From Bacillota bacterium (lineage in GTDB: Bacteria > Bacillota > Clostridia > DSM-8532), in NCBI GenBank assembly GCA_023459915.1, contig JAEWSN010000024.1:20869-84868 (forward strand): a stretch of 64,000 nt of DNA. The letters are read 5' to 3'. The notes under the pieces are model-generated. The model was given only the letters and a program-made list of their open reading frames with translations. It had not been told where the DNA came from and did no database searches. The translations under genes were made by a program, and so were the position numbers. Below are positions 60,280 to 64,000 of this stretch, one piece after another. The first letter of the stretch is position 1. Each line of letters begins with the position of its first letter.

Positions 60280-61353
60280 ATGCGTTTTGTGCCTTTACAC
60301 TGCATCCGGCCCGGCATGACCCTCGGCAAGACCATTTGGGGCTTGCGCAACGAGGTGCTGCTCACCGCCGGCACGCAGCTCAATGAATCCTATATTGACA
60401 GCCTGCAACGGCTTGCGCTCAACGGTGTCTACATTGAGGATCAGATATCCGGAGACGTGGAAATCGCGTCCCTGATATCGGATACCTTGCGCGCGGAGAC
60501 CGTCAAGGGCATCAAGAATCTGTTCGTGCTCAGCGAACGGACCGGCTCCGCGCCGCCGCTGAACCTGATGCGCGAACAGATAAGCCGCATCGTCGACGAG
60601 ATTTTGAGCAACCGGAATCTCATGATCAACATGATTGATCTCAAGGCTTTCGACAATTATACCTATGCCCATTCGGTCAATGTCGCGGTGCTGTCCATCG
60701 TGCTGGGCCTGGCGGCCGGCCTCAACCGCGACGCGCTGAACCGGCTTGGCATGGCCGCGCTCCTGCACGACATCGGCAAGGTCTTTGTTCCGCTGGAGCT
60801 GCTGAACAAGCGCACCCCACTCACCCCGGAGGAGCACGCCGTTCTCATGAGCCATGCGGAGCGTGGCTTCGAGTATGTGAAGTCGCATTATCCGGAAATT
60901 CCCGTGAGTACCTACATCGCCATTTTGGAGCATCACGAGCGGTATGACGGTTCCGGGTATCCCATGGCAAAACCCGGGGCCCGAACCACGCAGTTCGGGG
61001 CCATTCTGGCAATCGCGGACGTCTACGACGCCATGACCTCCGACAGGCCATACCGCAAGGCGCTGCCGCCCTCCGAAGCCGTGGAATACTTCATGGCTTC
61101 CGGCGGCAGTCTGTTCCATCCCGAGCTGCTGAGCCTGTTTCTGCGCAAGGTGGCGCCCTACCCCGTGGGAACCTGTGTGCGGCTGAGCAACGGCTGGATT
61201 GGCCTGGTGCTCGAAAACTACGAGTCCTTCAGCCTGCGCCCGCTGATCCGGGTGTTCCGGAAGGGAGACACGGAGGTCACACCGTTTCCGGTGCATCTCC
61301 GGGATGATTTCAGCTATACCAACGTCACCATCACCGGGATTGCGGAAGTGTAG
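60280..61353 (+). CDS. HD-GYP domain protein (probable c-di-GMP phosphodiesterase)
   Basis: A 357-residue protein. An N-terminal region of about 100 residues resembles DUF3391-type extensions. The HD-GYP domain then carries the HD pair in LLHDIGK (163-164) and HHERYDGSGYP near 218-228, all intact. HD-GYP enzymes hydrolyse c-di-GMP to GMP or pGpG. With the diguanylate cyclase at 36974 and two GGDEF proteins at 61456 and 63074, the window holds both arms of c-di-GMP turnover. It probably shares an operon with the TM1266-like gene. Confidence 0.93.
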   Translation: MRFVPLHCIRPGMTLGKTIWGLRNEVLLTAGTQLNESYIDSLQRLALNGVYIEDQISGDVEIASLISDTLRAETVKGIKNLFVLSERTGSAPPLNLMREQISRIVDEILSNRNLMINMIDLKAFDNYTYAHSVNVAVLSIVLGLAAGLNRDALNRLGMAALLHDIGKVFVPLELLNKRTPLTPEEHAVLMSHAERGFEYVKSHYPEIPVSTYIAILEHHERYDGSGYPMAKPGARTTQFGAILAIADVYDAMTSDRPYRKALPPSEAVEYFMASGGSLFHPELLSLFLRKVAPYPVGTCVRLSNGWIGLVLENYESFSLRPLIRVFRKGDTEVTPFPVHLRDDFSYTNVTITGIAEV

Positions 61354-61362
61354 CACAAAGGG

Positions 61363-61434
61363 GTCGGGACAGCTCAAGCCGTCGGGACCGCTCAAGACGT
61401 CGGGACCGCTCAAGACGTCGGGACAGCGAAAGGT
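61363..61434. repeat. Four tandem 18-bp units after the HD-GYP gene
   Basis: GTCGGGACCGCTCAAGAC and variants at 61363, 61381, 61399 and 61417, beginning 9 bases after the stop codon. Confidence 0.92.
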
Positions 61435-61455
61435 GTCCGTTGTAACGATGCCTGC

Positions 61456-63072
61456 CTATCCCTGCGCCATTGGCGCGTGCCAGGTCCAACCGTTGCGGCC
61501 GGCCGCCTTGGCGCGGTACATCGCCTGATCGGCCATCCATTCCAGCAGATCCGGCTCCATGGCATCCTCCGGGCACAACGAAACCCCGGCGCTCCCGGAC
61601 AGGGATAGCTGCTGCTCGCCGATGCGCCGCTGCACGCCCAGCCGCGCGAACAGGTCTTCCAGGTACCGTTGCACGTCGACCCGCGTGGCATGGGGCAGCA
61701 CAACCAGGAACTCATCACCGCTTTTCCGGAAGGCAAGGCCTCCCTTGGGCAGGGCATCCGCCAAATCGTTGGCAAAGCTGCGCAGCAGCATGTCTCCGGC
61801 CGCGTGTCCCCATCGGTCATTGAGTTCCTTGAGCTTGTCAACATCCAGAAAAATCAGGGCATACCGCTCGCAGTCCTGCCCCATCCGTTCAAGCCGTTCC
61901 GCAAACCGCCGATAGGAAAGCAGGCCGGTCAGCGCGTCGCGTTCCACATCGCGCTCAAGCCGTATTCGTTCCTGGCGCGCCGCCTCGGAACGGATGCGGA
62001 TGTCCACGAACTGCTGCCGCATGTGACGCGTGCACGCATCCGCCTGCCGCATCGCCTCGACGAGCCGACGTTGGGCCGCCAGCCCCTCCAGCGGACTCGC
62101 GGTGACCGGCAGGAGTTTTCGCAGGGCCTCGATTTCAAGCTTCCGATAGCCCATCGCGCCGCTGATTTCTGCCGCCTGTCCGTAGGCCTCGGCCGCCTTC
62201 GCGTGCGCCTCCTGCCCCAGATGGATGTCTCCGAGCAACAGCCACGCAAAGGTGGCGCGGTAGGGATCCCGATAGGTTTGATAATGGGAGATGGCCCGGT
62301 GCAGATGCCGCACAGCCGGCGCCAGCGCGCCCTCCTGATACCGAATCCAGCCGGCGAGCTCATGGGCACGTCCCCGCATTTCCCATCCCGGCTGGGTTCT
62401 GCCCTCCCGCCAGATACGAACCACACGCTGCCAGGCCTGTGCCATTTCACCGCGTGCCACCAGCACATACACCATGTTGATGTGAAGCTCCGGCCTGGGG
62501 TCCCCGGCAATTGACGCGGCATCCGTTGAGCCGGCCACAGCGGTACCCGATGTGGCGGCTCCAGCGACGGTCCCCACGCCTTGTGACCTGGCCGCCATGG
62601 CCTCCTCGCCAAGCCTTTCCGACTCCTCAAGATAAATGCCGGCCCGCTCGGTTTCACCCATATCAACCAGCAGCTCCCCGATATTGGCAAGCACGGAGGC
62701 CGCGCGCGCCTGGTTGCCGGCCGACTCAAAGGCTTCCAGTGCGGGAATGAGCCGATCGATGGCAGCCAGCGGATCGCCGGCCTTGACAAAGAACACGCCA
62801 TAGGTGTTGTTGGCGCAGCCTATCCAGTGATGCTTGCCGAACGCTTCCGCAAGCTCCATGAGCCGTTGGATCCATGGAAGTGCCTCGTCCGCGTCAAACC
62901 GGATGGTCGCCTGCCAGCAAAGCTCGTCAAGCAACAGCAGGGCCACCTCCGGGTCGGCGCCGGACAGCGCCGCTGTTGTGGCCTCGCGAAGCTTGGCATG
63001 CGCCATTTCAGCGTCCTGCATGTACGCGGGAGTCAATTCCGTGATGAAGGCTTGCGCATGTGCATAATCCAA
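61456..63072 (-). CDS. TPR-GGDEF protein with degenerate signature
   Basis: A 538-residue cytoplasmic protein. About 330 residues of TPR-like helical repeats lead to a C-terminal GGDEF domain whose signature reads SGDEF (451-455). The first glycine is changed, so cyclase activity is uncertain; it could still be active or act as a c-di-GMP or GTP-binding scaffold. An Ala/Gly/Thr-rich linker (GVGTVAGAATSGTAVAGS) interrupts the repeats. It starts with TTG (63070-63072), preceded by GGGGAGG at six-base spacing, one base after the stop of the upstream paralogue. Confidence 0.85.
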   Translation of the reverse strand: MDYAHAQAFITELTPAYMQDAEMAHAKLREATTAALSGADPEVALLLLDELCWQATIRFDADEALPWIQRLMELAEAFGKHHWIGCANNTYGVFFVKAGDPLAAIDRLIPALEAFESAGNQARAASVLANIGELLVDMGETERAGIYLEESERLGEEAMAARSQGVGTVAGAATSGTAVAGSTDAASIAGDPRPELHINMVYVLVARGEMAQAWQRVVRIWREGRTQPGWEMRGRAHELAGWIRYQEGALAPAVRHLHRAISHYQTYRDPYRATFAWLLLGDIHLGQEAHAKAAEAYGQAAEISGAMGYRKLEIEALRKLLPVTASPLEGLAAQRRLVEAMRQADACTRHMRQQFVDIRIRSEAARQERIRLERDVERDALTGLLSYRRFAERLERMGQDCERYALIFLDVDKLKELNDRWGHAAGDMLLRSFANDLADALPKGGLAFRKSGDEFLVVLPHATRVDVQRYLEDLFARLGVQRRIGEQQLSLSGSAGVSLCPEDAMEPDLLEWMADQAMYRAKAAGRNGWTWHAPMAQG

Positions 63073-63073
63073 T

Positions 63074-64000
63074 TTATGCCTCCCCCCGGTTCGCGATCAC
63101 ATACCGCATCCGTCCCAGCTGCTTGGCCTGAAGCATTGCCAAATCCGCCTGTTCGGTGAGGCTTCCGGCATCCCTCCCGCCTGAGGGGTCGAGCGCGACG
63201 CCAATGCTGCAGGACAGCGGCAGGTGTACATCCTCTATCTGACGTTTTCTTGCCGCCTGAGCCAGAAAATGCTCGCAGAACAGGCCGGCCTCCGCTTCCC
63301 CGATTCCCGGGAGATACAGCACAAACTCGTCGCCAGCTTTCCTCGTAGCCACCGCGTTCTTGGGTGCCTGCTCCCGGATGAGCCTGGAGAACGCCAGGAT
63401 GAGCTGATCGCCAATGGCGTGTCCGTACCGGTCGTTGACTTCCTTGAGGTTGTCCAGATCCAGAAAGAGCATGGCCCCGGGCTCCGGACACTGCTGCCGC
63501 AGCGTCTCAACCCGCTTGTCCATGACGCGGTAGCTTTCAAGCCCCGTCAACGGATCGATGGACAACTCGTTCTCGAGTTTGCGCCGCACACGGCCGTGAT
63601 CGAGCAGATCGAGCTCCATGTCCATCAGGATGCATGAGCGCGTGAGCTCGTGGGCCTCCCGCTCCATCAGAAACAGCGCGTATTCCTGCGCCGCCTCCCA
63701 GGCGGCAGTTCCGTCTCCAAGCAGTTTCCATGCATCCACCAGCAACTCGTAGGCGCGCGCGGTTTCGTCGAGCATCCCCACGGATCGGCCATAGGAGATG
63801 GTTTCACGGCATCTGTCAATCGCGGTGCCCATGTTCCCGGACGCCAGTTCGAGCCGGGCCAACACCAGGGCGGCACGCACCCCCTCTTCGTGAATCTCTC
63901 CTTCCAGGGAAGGCGCAATGCCCTTTTCAAGGCAGTGGCGCGCGGAATTCGGCCGGTTGCGATGGTAAAACAATATACCGGCCAGGCACGAGAAGCCCGG
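63074..64000 (-). CDS. TPR-GGDEF protein, paralogue, 5' end beyond window
   Basis: The last 308 residues of a paralogue of the downstream gene: TPR-like helices, then a GGDEF domain reading AGDEF, also without the first glycine. The frame is open to the window edge with no good start, so the protein is longer. It stops one base before the TTG start of the next gene, so the two are coupled. Shared altered signatures in both neighbours suggest a duplicated, functionally shifted pair. Confidence 0.82.
   Translation of the reverse strand, partial: PGFSCLAGILFYHRNRPNSARHCLEKGIAPSLEGEIHEEGVRAALVLARLELASGNMGTAIDRCRETISYGRSVGMLDETARAYELLVDAWKLLGDGTAAWEAAQEYALFLMEREAHELTRSCILMDMELDLLDHGRVRRKLENELSIDPLTGLESYRVMDKRVETLRQQCPEPGAMLFLDLDNLKEVNDRYGHAIGDQLILAFSRLIREQAPKNAVATRKAGDEFVLYLPGIGEAEAGLFCEHFLAQAARKRQIEDVHLPLSCSIGVALDPSGGRDAGSLTEQADLAMLQAKQLGRMRYVIANRGEA

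Overview
The window comes from a GC-rich, strictly anaerobic, fermentative Firmicute, most likely a Clostridia-class organism. The basis is the hprK-murB-rapZ-yvcK-whiA and rpsU-recJ-relA-dtd-hemZ gene orders, a trimeric [FeFe] hydrogenase, AdhE, the oxygen-independent HemZ, a BMP-type nucleoside ABC transporter and an encoded-CCA tRNA-Tyr. The species cannot be named from sequence alone. Most genes lie on the minus strand, and many operon joints are 1-17 base overlaps.

Layout. Bases 1-3566: the tail of an unrecognised gene, zwf, and a convergent putP-type symporter. 3803-8852: a BMP-family ABC importer (two permeases, ATPase, lipoprotein). 9086-11785: adhE behind a Rex-type operator. 12098-15408: a cation/proton antiporter, a small YcxB-like gene that looks 5'-truncated, about 300 bases packed with hairpins, and a TnpB/OrfB-family protein that has lost two of its three RuvC acidic residues. 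15546-23380: a hydrogenase region made of hydCBA (NADH/ferredoxin-linked [FeFe] hydrogenase), two small [2Fe-2S] proteins, a PAS-containing sensory-type hydrogenase and a SpoIIE-like phosphatase. 23588-36699: Eis-like acetyltransferase, AraC regulator, hemZ, MBL hydrolase, dtd, rel, recJ, rpsU, a HIT protein and alaS. 36974-39616 (+): a diguanylate cyclase and a DUF1015 protein. 39667-48558: whiA, glycogen debranching enzyme, yvcK, rapZ, murB, hprK, thrC. 48747-53684 (+): a protein O-mannosylation-type set (two GT-C membrane enzymes, GtrA, GT2). 53778-57002: an FAD reductase, tRNA-Tyr, an ECF sigma factor and its putative anti-sigma partner. 57294-64000: gltX, a GNAT, a TM1266-like hydrogenase-system regulator, an HD-GYP protein and two TPR-GGDEF proteins, the last cut by the window end.

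How it fits together. Three promoters (adhE, the hydCBA operon, the sensory-hydrogenase operon) carry a Rex-like 18-bp palindrome exactly 4 bp downstream of the -10 hexamer. NADH disposal to ethanol and to H2 is therefore probably co-regulated by the NADH/NAD+ ratio. The sensory hydrogenase plus phosphatase and the TM1266-like protein next to an HD-GYP protein suggest that H2 or redox state is also signalled, possibly through c-di-GMP turnover.

The most unusual items are: the predicted nuclease-dead TnpB-like protein followed by a hairpin-rich region that could encode a guide-type RNA; a 26-base element repeated before a diguanylate cyclase and before an O-mannosyltransferase; two arrays of a GGGGTCAGACCCC palindrome; and many short tandem duplications (11-46 bp units) at the 3' ends of genes and in protein linkers.
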